From assembly GCA_037954325.1 (NCBI GenBank), contig JBBMNZ010000095.1, positions 58,501 to 122,500 of the forward strand: 64,000 nt of DNA. The letters are read 5' to 3'. Shown piece after piece: positions 22,693 to 32,381 of this stretch. Under the pieces are notes generated by a model. That model was not told the origin of the DNA. It worked only from the letters and a program-made list of their open reading frames with translations, and did not search any database. How positions within the stretch are numbered: the first letter of the stretch is position 1; every line of letters starts with the position of its first letter. The DNA is from Fistularia commersonii (taxonomy: Eukaryota > Chordata > Actinopteri > Syngnathiformes > Fistulariidae). Made by a program: the position numbers and the translations under genes.

Positions 22693-23674
22693 CCCCCTCT
22701 TGATCTCAACATCCAAAAAAAAACTTTGGACATTTTAATTTCCAAAGAACCACTTTTTGAATTTTTCTATTTTTACCTTTGTCATGAGTTTTGTCGAGAT
22801 GTCTGCCAACATGTCCTCTGATGGACAATAGATAAGATTTATTTAACCCTCACTGAGTGCTTCACGAATGAAATGATATTTTACATCAATGTGTTTTGAC
22901 CTTTGTCTGTTTACAGGATTCTTACTCAGTGCGATGGCCCCCTGATTGTCTCCGTAGATTGTTGTGCAACTGTACATTTTGTTTTCCATACCGTTTAACA
23001 GTTGAGACAGGTACATGTTTTCTTGTGCGGTGGTGGCTCGGCCGATGTATTCAGCCTCACATGTTGACAGGGCCACTGTGGGCTGTTTCCTTGACTTCCA
23101 TGCAATGGCTGGGCCTTGTTTTGTTAAACTGAAACAGTAGCCTGTAGTGCTACGTCTGTCTTCTACAGATGATGCCCAGTCTGAATCACTGCAAGCTATC
23201 AGGTTCAAATCCTCCTTATTTGTCTTGAAACTTAGTTCATAATCAGCTGTCCCCTTCAAATACCTCAGAACATGTTTTGCAGCTACTAAGTTTTCTACTT
23301 TTGGCATTGCCAGATTCTGTGATAGTTTGCTCACTATCCAGCTGATATCAGGTCTGGTGCAAGTCATGGCATAAATAAGACTGCCTACAATCTCACGATA
23401 TTCTTTGGGGTCGACAGGTTCACTTTGCTCATTTTCATCAGCTACAGGGATGCCCTCTAATTTTTGCTCACTTGGAGTAGATCTTGCTTTACATTCTGAC
23501 ATTCCAAATCTCTCTAGCATTTTTAGGATGTACTTTGATTTCATCCCCCTTTTGTTCAAATTGTATGCCCAAAAAATATGATAGTTTCCCCAGGTCTTTC
23601 ATGTTGAACTTGAATTTCATGTTCTGTTTAAATGTGCTGAGTGCATCATTGCTGCTTGCTGCAATAATGAAATC
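22693..23674 (-). pseudogene. Copia A polyprotein C-terminus (end of RT and RNase H), truncated
   Basis: The minus-strand frame 23,559-22,843 covers ILKMLERFGMSECK through SDSDWASSVEDRRSTTGY and STCEAEYIGR to the RNase H end, and stops at the TAA shared by all copia A copies. Upstream a change in KMNQ (now MNKRGMKS) shifts the frame. RT is cut at 23,674 by an RTE insertion. It is close to copy 1 at 35,540-36,470. Confidence 0.85.
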
Positions 23675-25737
23675 TTCTTCTTCTTCTTTCGGCTTTTCCC
23701 ATCAGGGGTCGCCACAGCGAGTCAACCTTCTCCATCTAACCCTATTCTCTGTATCTTCCTCTCTCACACCAGCTACCTTCATATCCTCTCTCACTACGTC
23801 CATAAATCTTCTCTTTGGTCTTCCTCGAGACCTATTGCCTGGCAGCTCCATTTCCAGCATCCGTCTACCAATATATTCACTATCTCTTCTCTGTACATGA
23901 CCGAACCATCTCAGTCTGGCTTCTCTGACCTTCTCTCCAAAACATCAAACATGTGCCGTCCCTCTGATAGACTCATTCCTGATCCTATCCATCCTGGTCA
24001 CTCCGTAAGAGAACCTCAACATCTTCATCTCTGCAACCTCTAGTTCTGTCTGCTGTCTTTTGGTCATTGGAACAGTTTCTAGTCCAAACATCATCGCTGG
24101 TCTCACCACTGTCTTGTACACCTTTCCTTTTATTCTGGCCGATAGTCTTCTATCACATAGTACCCCTGACACTTTTCTCCAGCCATTCCAACCTGCTTGG
24201 ACCCGTCTCTTCACCTCTTTTACGCACTCTCCGTTGCTCTGGACTGTTGACCCTAAGTACCTGAAATCCTCCAGCTTCTTGATCTCCACTCCCTGTAGCC
24301 TCACCGCTCCACCCGAGTTCCTCTCGTTCACACACATATATTCTGTCTTGCTGTGACTAACTTTCATTCCTCTCCTTTCCAGAGCATACCTCCACCTCTC
24401 TAGATTTTCCTCTACCTGTTGTCTGCTCTCACTACAGATCACAATGTCATCCGCAAACATCATGGTCCATGGGGATTCCTGTCTAACCTCATCTGTCAGC
24501 CTACCCATCACCATTGCGAACAAGAAGGGGCTCAGAGCTGATCCCTGATGGAGTCCCACCTCCACCTTGAACTTCTCGGTTACCCCTACAGCACACCGTA
24601 CCAGTGTCTCACAGCTGGCATACATGTCCTGCACCAGTCTAACATACTTCTCTGCCACTCCAGACTTCCTCATAATACCAGATAATACCTCCACAATACC
24701 AGAGCTCCTCTCTTGGCACCCTGTCATATGCTTTTTCTAGGTCTACGAAAACGCAATGCAGCTCCCTCTGGCCTTCTCTGTACTTTTCTATTAGCATTCT
24801 CAACGCAAATACTGCATCTGTAGTACTCTTCCTAGGCATGAAGCCATACTGCTGTTCACAAATGCTGACTTCTGCTCTCAGTCTAGTTTCCACTACTCTT
24901 TCCCATAACTTCATTGTATGGCTCATCAACTTTATCCCTCTGTAGTTGCCACAATTCTGCACATCCCCTTTATTCTTAAAAATAGGCACCATCACACTTT
25001 GTCTCCATTCTTCAGGCATCTTCTCACTCTCTAAGATCCTGTTGAATAACCTAGTCAGAAAATCTACCGCTGCCTCTCCTAGACACTTCCACACCTCCAC
25101 AGGTATATCATCAGGACCAACTGCTTTTCCACTCTTCATCCTCTTCAATGCCTTCCTCACTTCACTTTTACTCATTTTTGCTACTTTGTGGTCTACAATA
25201 ATCACCTCTTCTACCCTTGCCTCTCTTTCATTTTCCACATTCATCAGCTCTTCAAAGTACTCTTTCCATCTTCCTGTCACTCTTCTAGCATCTGTCAATA
25301 CATTTCCCTCTCTGTCCTTTATCACCCGGACCTGCTGTACATCCTTTCCATCTTTATCTCTCTGTTTCGCCAACTTGTATAGATCATTTTCAGCCTCCTT
25401 ACTATCCAACCGAGCATACAAGTCATCATAAGCCCTTTGTTTTGCCTTTGCTACCTCTATCTTTACCTTTCGCCGCATCTCCCTGAACTCCTGTCTGTTC
25501 TCTTCAGTCCTCTCAGTATCCCACTTCTTCTTCGCTAACCATTTTCTCTGTATACACTCCTGCACTTCCTCATTCCACCACCAAGTCTCCTTATCTACTT
25601 TCCTTCCAGATGACACACCAAGTAGTCTTCTACCTGTCTCCCTGATCACACTAGCTGTTGTTGTCCAATCATCTGGAAGCTCTCCCTGACCACCCAGACC
25701 CTTTCTCAACTCCTCCCTGAAAACCATGCAACACTCT
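23675..25737 (-). mobile_element. RTE-clade LINE, 5'-truncated, inserted in copia A RT
   Basis: On the minus strand it carries the endonuclease-RT linker, then RT with KAVGPDDIPVEVW, FVDLEKAYDRVP, QGSALSPFLF and MFADDIVICS. The C-terminal RGRPKR region follows, then GGCGACCCCTGATGGGAAAA and a short (AAG)n tail. The apurinic endonuclease is missing. A 19-bp insertion near 24,670-24,690 and a TGA at 23,945 break the frame, so it is dead. GCTGCAATAAT(G/T)AAATC flanks both sides (23,658-23,674 and 25,738-25,754), a 17-bp target-site duplication with one mismatch. Confidence 0.88.
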
Positions 25738-26233
25738 GCTGCAATAATTAAATCATCTACCCAAAGCAAACCTTCTCCACGGCTCTAAACTCGTTCGTCG
25801 CCGCTACTCGGGGAACACCGGATGGCTTTCTCCCTCCGCTTCCTTACATTTTATGTCCGCTAGATGGCGGCATCCGACTGTGCACAGCGCTTGGAGCTCC
25901 AGCAGGTGATCTGGCCGCTGTGTATGAGAGGAATAAACGAGTGGGGCCGTGAGTGCAATAAATCCCCCTCCACTTCTTACATGGATGTTATCACCCTGTT
26001 ACTGCGTTTTAACGATACCGCTGTGTTTTCCACCTCAATGTTAAGCCGATTTTTAAACATTAAAAACCAAATTGCTCGATTCAGTGACACCGAGGCCCTG
26101 AGTGGAGGACTTATGGAGTTGACTCCTTCGCTTATTCATAAGTGCATGTCTGGTGCTCCCGGAGCTTCACGCCGACGTCACGGGGATCCGTGTCCGAAGA
26201 AGGTGCACCTTGGCCGGTCTGCGGGGTCCTGTT
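25738..26233 (+). repeat. Copia A target remnant and BRM block, copy 2
   Basis: After the second target copy only about 8 bp of copia A (ATCTACCC) remain before BRM starts at AAGCAAACCTTCTCC. The 123-codon frame is intact (25,864-26,235) and the CTCF-like motif is at 25,857-25,870. Confidence 0.65.
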
Positions 26234-27270
26234 GACCGGAAGCTGAGGCTGGCCCTTCGAAATAACACGGAAAATAATTGAGAGCATATTTCTCAGTTGA
26301 CAACGCCCCCACTTGCTCTCATATTATTGGTATCTTTGCCCATTTACATCAAAATAAAATACTCATGACCCAAACAACAACTTTGAAAAATTCAACAACT
26401 TAAACTGCGATGCAGGCTTTGTCATAACATCTGCCGGCATCTCTTGTGTTGGACAATACTGTAGGGCTACCTTTCCACATATTTTCTTTGTGACATCTTA
26501 ACACACTCTTCTGACTGACATATTTTCTGGGTATTGATTTTGATCACTTTGCCCAAGTCCTTCATTTTAAATCTAGCTGTAAGCATGATTTTCACCTCTT
26601 TCATTACTTCCTCATCACTCGCAGCTATGATTAAATCATCTACCCATATTATGATGATGACTTTGTCATTTTGGTTTTCTTTGACATAGACACAATGATC
26701 TGCTTCATTCTGAATAAAGTCGTTGTCAATCAAGTAAGAATGGAGCATCAGATTCCAATGACGACCTGCCAAATTTTCCTGAACTGATTTCTTCATGAAC
26801 ACCCTCACACTTGTCATATTTTGCTGTTGGAGAAAATGTTTCCTCAAAATCCGTGCCATACTTTTGACTGTAGCCCTTAGCAAAATAACGAGCTTTATAT
26901 TTGTTTGTGCCAACTTCATTTCTTTTTAGCGCATACACCCACCCCCCCACCCCCACTGCACACTTGCCTTGGGGTAGCTGTGTTAGGGTCAAAGTGTTGT
27001 TCTCTCTCAATGACTCCATCTCGTCGTCCATAGATTTCATCCACTTGTCAGCATTGAGTGAACTCCTTGCCTCTTTAAATGTCTGTGGGACACCACACGC
27101 CAGTCTATAACAGTAGTCAATGTTAGTGAACACTTGGTCATCGTCAATAGCACTAGTCACATAACCATTAAAGTAACTGGGCTTCTTTTTGGTTCTAGTT
27201 GATCGTCTCACATTGTCTGCACTACTTGGCTTTGTCACACGGTCAGATACGGGGCTGCCCATTTCCAAGG
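26234..27270 (-). pseudogene. Copia B fragment with LTR start; RT motif and RNase H deleted
   Basis: In sense order: the PVSDRV linker at 27,265, RT N-terminus, RT C-part with WVDDLIIAAS, polyprotein end, purine tract, and 69 bp of LTR (26,302-26,234). Fifty codons containing the catalytic DVKTAYLHA motif are cleanly missing between QENL and AGRHW. An extra T near 26,820 breaks the frame. RNase H is absent as in all B copies. Confidence 0.85.
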
Positions 27271-27424
27271 TGTACAAAGGTGTACAAGACAGTGGTGAGA
27301 CCAGCGATGATGTATGGACTAGAAACTGTAGAAGAAGAAGAAGAAGAAGAAGAAGAAGAAGAAGAAGAAGAAGAAGAAGAAGAAGAAGAAGAAGAAGAAG
27401 AAGAAGAAGAAGAAGAAGAAGAAG

Positions 27425-27455
<31 letters not shown>
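27271..27455 (+). repeat. 57-bp RTE stub and (GAA)n tract
   Basis: AAGGTGTACAAGACAGTGGT to GGACTAGAAACTGT is RTE coding sequence (KVYKTVV...GLETV). It runs straight into about 42 GAA units at 27,329-27,455. The rest of the RTE 3' end (about 390 bp) has been lost, probably by slippage or recombination within the tail. Confidence 0.8.
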
Positions 27456-27947
27456 TAGAAAGAGAGGGTGGGGGGGAAGCAAACCTTCTCCACGGCTCTA
27501 AACTCGTTCGTCGCCGCTACTCGGGGAACACCGGATGGCTTTCTCCCTCCGCTTCCTTACATTTTATGTCCGCTAGATGACGGCATCCGACTGTGCACAG
27601 CGCTTGGAGCTCCAGCAGGTGATCTGGCTGCTGTGTATGAGAGGAATAAACGAGTGGGGCCGTGAGTGCAATAAATCCCCCTCCACTTCTTACATGGATG
27701 TTATCACCCTGTTACTGTATTTTAACGATACCGCTGTTTTTTCGACCTCAATGATAAGCCGATTTTTAAACATTAAAAAAACAGATTGCTCGATTCAGTG
27801 ACACCGAGGCCGTGAGTGGAGGACTTATGGAATCGACTCCTCCGCTTATTCATATGTGCATGTCTGGTGCTCCCGGAGCTTCACGCCGACGTCACAGGGA
27901 TCCGTGTCCGAAGAAGGTGCACCTTGGCCGGTCTGCGGGGTCCTGTT
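27456..27947 (+). repeat. BRM block, copy 3 (frameshifted, CTCF-like site mutated)
   Basis: The frame beginning at 27,577 has one extra A near 27,780 and ends after 74 codons. The site at 27,570-27,583 reads CCGCTAGATGACGG, and the start context reads ATGACGGCATCC. Confidence 0.65.
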
Positions 27948-29137
27948 GACTGGGAAGTTGAGACTGGCCCTTGGAAATAAAACGGAAAATAATTGAGAGC
28001 ATATTTCTCAGTTAACAACGCCCCCACTTGCTCTCATATTATTGGTATCTTTGCCCATTTACATCAAAATAAAATACTCATGACCCAAACAACAACTTTG
28101 AAAAATTCAACAACTTAAACTGCGATGCAGGCTTTGTCATAACATCTGCCGGCATCTCTTGTGTTGGACAATACTGTAGGGCTACCTTTCCACATATTTT
28201 CTTTGTGACATCTTAACACACTCTTCTGACTGACATATTTTCTGGGTATTGATTTTGATCACTTTGCCCATGTCCTTCATTTTAAATCTAGCTGTAAGCA
28301 TGATTTTCACCTCTTTCATTACTTCCTCATCACTCGCAGCTATGATTAAATCATCTACCCATATTATGATGATGACTTTGTTATTTTGGTTTTCTTTGAC
28401 ATAGACACAATGATCTGCTTCATTCTGAATAAAGTCATTGTCAATCAAGTAAGAATGGAGCATCAGATTCCAATGACGACCGGCTTGTTCAGGGACGTAT
28501 AGTGACTTTTTAAGTTTACACACCAGCTTCTGTTTTTTATTTGTCACTTCATACCCTTCTGGTTGTTCTACACAGAGCTCACAATCTATGGGTGCATGAA
28601 GATAGGCTGTCTTTACATCCATTTGGTGTAAGAACAAATTTTCCGGAACTGATTTCTTCATAAACACCCTCACACTTGTCATATTTGCTGTTGGAGAAAA
28701 TGTTTCCTCGAAATCCGTGCCATACTTTTGACTGTAGCCCTTAGCAACATACCGAGCTTTATATTTGTTTGTGCCATCTTCATTTCTTTTTAGCGCTTAC
28801 GCCCCCCACCCCCCACCCCCACCCCCACTGCACACTTGCCTTGGGGTAGCTGTGTTAGGGTCAAAGTGTTCTTCTCTCTCAATGACTCCATCTCTTCGTC
28901 CATAGATTTCATCCACTTGTCAGCATTAAGTGAACTCCTTGCCTCTTTAAATGTCTGTGGGACACCACACGCCAGTCTATAACAGTAGTCAATGTTAGTG
29001 AACACTTGGTCATCGTCAATAGCACTAGTCACATAACTATTAAAGTAACTGGGCTTCTTTTTGGTTCTAGTTGATCGTCTCACATTGTCTGCACTGCTTG
29101 GCTTTGTCACACGGTCAGATACGGGGTTGCCCATTAC
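27948..29137 (-). pseudogene. Copia B fragment with LTR start, RNase H deleted
   Basis: LTR start at 28,017-27,948, polyprotein C-terminal scrap, RT frame 28,682-28,182 with DVKTAYLHA and WVDDLIIAAS intact, and RT N-terminus with the PVSDRV linker (29,149-28,790). A G-rich slip at 28,799-28,828 separates the two RT frames. The 3' deletion joint KMSQRKYVE to LQYCPT is the same as in the other copies. Confidence 0.85.
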
Positions 29138-29581
29138 CAAGGTGTACAAAGGTGTACAAGACAGTGGTGAGACCAGCGATGATGTATGGACTAGAAACTG
29201 TTACAATGACAAAAAGACAGCAGGCAGAACTAGAGGTTGCAGATATGAAGATGTTGAGGTTCTCTTACGGAGTGACCAGGATTGATAGGATCAGGAATGA
29301 GTATCAGAGGAACAGCACATGTTCGATGTTTTGGAGAGAAGGTCAGAGAAGCCAGACTGAGATGGTTCGGTCATGTACAGAGGAGGGATAGAGAATATAT
29401 TGGTAGACGGATGCTGGAATTGGAGCTGCAAGGCAAGAGGTCTCGAGGAAGACCAAAGAGAGGATTTATGGACGTGGTGAGAGAGGATATGAAGGTAGTT
29501 GGTGTGAGAGAGGAGGATACGGAGAATAGGGTTAGATGGAGAAAGTTGACTCGCTGTGGCCACACCTGACGGGAAAAGACA
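29138..29581 (+). pseudogene. RTE LINE 3' end (ORF C-terminus)
   Basis: Reverse copy of 17,354-17,794. Frames 29,071-29,391 and 29,282-29,569 together hold VYKTVVRPAMMYG, LRWFGHVQRRDREYIG and RGRPKRGFMD. The same 2-bp loss (GAGTATCAG instead of GAGTCTATCAG) separates them. Confidence 0.85.
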
Positions 29582-29660
29582 AAAGAAGAAGAAGAAGAAG
29601 AAGAAGAAGAAGAAGAAGAAGAAGAAGAAGAAGAAGAAGAAGAAGAAGAAGAAGAAGAAG

Positions 29661-29690
<30 letters not shown>
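29582..29690. repeat. (GAA)n tract
   Basis: About 36 uninterrupted GAA units following the RTE 3' end, the counterpart of 17,160-17,353 but much shorter. Confidence 0.95.
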
Positions 29691-29695
<5 letters not shown>

Positions 29696-30182
29696 AAGAG
29701 AGGTTGGGGGGGAAGCAAACCTTCTCCACGGCTCTAAACTCGTTCGTCGCCGCTACTCGGGGAACACCGGATGGCTTTCTCCCTCCGCTTCCTTACATTT
29801 TATGTCCGCTAGATGGCGGCATCCGACTGTGCACAGCGCTTGGAGCTCCAGCAGGTGATCTGGCCGCTGTGTATGAGAGGAATAAACGAGTGGGGCCGTG
29901 AGTGCAATAAATCCCCCTCCACTTCTTACATGGATGTTATCACCCTGTTACTGTATTTTAACGATACCGCTGTGTTTTCGACCTCAATGTTAAGCCGATT
30001 TTTAAACATTAAAAACCAAATTGCTCGATTCAGTGACACCGAGGCCGTGAGTGGAGGACTTATGGAGTTGACTCCTTCGCTTATTCATATGTGCATGTCT
30101 GGTGCTCCCGGAGCTTCACGCCGACGTCACGGGGATCCGTGTCCGAAGAAGGTGCACCTTGGCCGGTCTGCGGGATCCTGTT
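29691..30182 (+). repeat. BRM block, copy 4
   Basis: Intact 123-codon frame at 29,813-30,184, CTCF-like motif at 29,806-29,819. Reverse complement of copy 1 with very few differences. Confidence 0.65.
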
Positions 30183-31202
30183 GACCGGAAGCTGAGACTG
30201 GCCCTTGGAAATAAAACGGAAAATAATTGAGAGCATATTTCTCAGTTAACAACGCCCCCACTTGCTCTCATATTATTGGTATCTTTGCCCATTTACATCA
30301 AAATAAAATACTCATGACCCAAACAACAAACAACAACTTTGAAAAATTCAACAACTTAAACTGTGATGCAGGCTTTGTCATAACATGTGCCGGCATCTCT
30401 TGTGTTGGACAATACTGTAGGGCTACCTTTCCACATATTTTCTTTGTGACATCTTAACACACTCTTCTGACTGACATATTTTCTGGGTATTGATTTTGAT
30501 CACTTTGCCCATGTCCTTCATTTTAAATCTAGCTGTAAGCATGATTTTCACCTCTTTCATTACTTCCTCATCACTCGCAGCTATGATTAAATCATCTACC
30601 CATATTATGATGATGACCTTGTCATTTTGGTTTTCTTTGACATAAACACAATGATCTGCTTCATTCTGAATAAAGTCATTGTCAATCAAGTAAGAATGGA
30701 GCATCAGATCCCAATGACGACCGGCTTGTTCAGGGACGTATAGTGACTTTTTAAGTTTACACACCAGCTTCTGTTTTTTATTTGTCACTTCATACCCTTC
30801 TGGTTGTTCTACACAGAGCTCACAATCTATGGGTGCATGAAGATAGGCTGTCTTTACATCCATTTGGTGTAAGAACAAATTTTCCGGAACTGATTTCTGC
30901 ATAAACACCCTCACACTTGTCATATTTGCTGTTGGAGAAAATGTTTCCTCGAAATCCGTGCCATACTTTTGACTGTAGCCCTTAGCAACATAACGAGCTT
31001 TATATTTGTTTGTGCCATCTTCATTTCTTTTTAGCGCATACGCCCCCCACCCCCCACCCCCACCCCCACTGCACACTTGCCTTGGGGTAGCTGTGTTAGG
31101 GTAAAAGTGTTCTTCTCTCTCAATGACTCCATCTCTTCGTCCATAGATTTCATCCACTTGTCAGCATTGAGGGAACTCCTTGCCTCTTTAAATATCTAAC
31201 TG
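30183..31202 (-). pseudogene. Copia B fragment with LTR start, longest open RT
   Basis: LTR start at 30,251-30,183. The frame 31,157-30,423 (244 codons) stays open through the G-rich joint (SGGGGGGWGAYALKRN). It holds GTNKYKARYVAKGYSQKYGT, HQMDVKTAYLHAPID and WVDDLIIAAS, and ends at the RNase H deletion. It is the best-preserved B copy but still lacks the gag, protease and integrase core. Confidence 0.88.
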
Positions 31203-31264
<62 letters not shown>

Positions 31265-31275
31265 TATCATCATCA
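31203..31275. repeat. (ATC)n tract
   Basis: About 24 units with one TTA interruption near 31,263; reverse complement of the (GAT)n at 15,577, in the copia B integrase-RT linker. Confidence 0.95.
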
Positions 31276-31528
31276 TCCTGGTCTGAGCTCATCTCTGTCT
31301 GGGTTTGTTGCTCTGGAGATGGGTTCGACACAAATTTTAGCAGTCTGTTTTAGTACTCTTTCACTATTTGGATAATATACAAAATAAGCTGGACTATTTT
31401 TGTCATATCCAATGAAAACTCCCTTCTCACCTCTTGAGTCAAGTTTCTTTTTGTTGTGCTTGTATGCATAGCACACAGCACCAAACTTTTGCATTTGTGA
31501 CACATTTGGTTTCTTTCCCGTCGAGCCG
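31276..31528 (-). pseudogene. Copia B integrase C-terminal fragment
   Basis: Reads GKKPNVSQMQKFGAVCYAYK and RGEKGVFIGYDKNSPAYFVY on the minus strand. It is the counterpart of 15,330-15,570 with a few substitutions (Asp for Ala in GYAKN). Confidence 0.85.
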
Positions 31529-31532
31529 AAAC

Positions 31533-31563
<31 letters not shown>

Positions 31564-31899
31564 CCACCACCACCACCACCACACACACATTAGCTCCTCC
31601 ATTCATTCACATGTACACGCCGGCTGCTCCGGGAGCTCCACGCCGACGTTTCGGTGATCGATGTCCGCAGAAGGTGCACCATTGCCGGCCTGCGGTATCC
31701 TGTAGACCCCCCCCCCTCCATACACACATGCAATACGCCTTGAAACGCATCGCTTGCACCGACGCGGGGAATCCTTTACCCTACTTCCACAGCAACGGCG
31801 AGAATCACATTGCGTCGGCCGCCGTGAGGAAGAGGGGGGGGGGGGGGGCATTAAGGGGGGGAGAGAGAGAGACATGGAGATTTTCTCAGCCTCTCATTC
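31529..31899 (-). repeat. Module 3 block, reversed, with C-runs
   Basis: A C-run of about 30 bp (31,532-31,561), (CCA)n, then CATGTACACGCCGGCTGCTC, GGTGCACCATTGCCGGCC, a second C-run, and GCGGGGAATCCTTTACCC ending in a GAGAGAGA stretch. Reverse complement of 14,627-15,320. Confidence 0.75.
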
Positions 31900-32025
31900 T
31901 TTTTTTTTTTTTTTAATTGAACATAAATAGTACACACAAATATACAAATGTACAAATAAACATGGCAAGGTAGAACTGAATGTCAATGAAACAACCAGGC
32001 ATGAGGAAGCAAAGGACATAAGGAC
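31900..32025 (-). other. L1-like 3' UTR and poly(T), cut by copia A
   Basis: Poly(T) at 31,900-31,914 then AATTGAACATAAATAG, the reverse of the L1 3' end. It runs to GAAGCAAAGGACATAAGGAC, where copia A begins. AGGAC at 32,021-32,025 is the preserved half of a target-site duplication. Confidence 0.8.
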
Positions 32026-32381
32026 TGTTGAGATAGGTGATCTCATTAGTTTTATTTGAGTTTACATTCTAGTATACATATGTTTTATTTGTATCTACTC
32101 TCAGGAAATGTATGGCACTTTATGACAAGGTTTGGGACTTGTTTTAGTTTTTCGCGACTGTTCAGCTAACTTGACGTTAACTTCTACGTCAGTGTTCTTT
32201 TTTTGGTATAGCGGTGCTGGCGGGAATTTTTCCCTCACTCTGTACTGTACATGTCCCATGGCTAACCGATGTTGATTCCCGGAGCTGTGAAGAAGAAAAT
32301 AAAAGACGATTCAAACAAGGCAAACTTGTGAATTCCTTCCGAAACATGGAAAACGAAGAAGCTGCAAACTTAAACGCAACA
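32026..32381 (+). repeat. Copia A 5' LTR, copy 1
   Basis: TGTTGAGATAGG to AACGCAACA. AATAAA at 32,298-32,303 is a candidate poly(A) signal. The LTR contains in-frame ATGs at 32,214 and 32,346 that open into gag. Confidence 0.93.

Noticed and set aside
24946..25431. Open frames antisense to the RTE (such as the 161-codon frame here and at 46,302)
   Set aside because: The sense strand encodes clear RT motifs; the antisense frames are shadows without recognisable features.
24639..25769. A protein starting WVDDLIIAAECC that fuses a copia motif to a LINE ORF
   Set aside because: The first residues come from the copia target site of the RTE insertion; the fusion is accidental and frame-broken in this copy.
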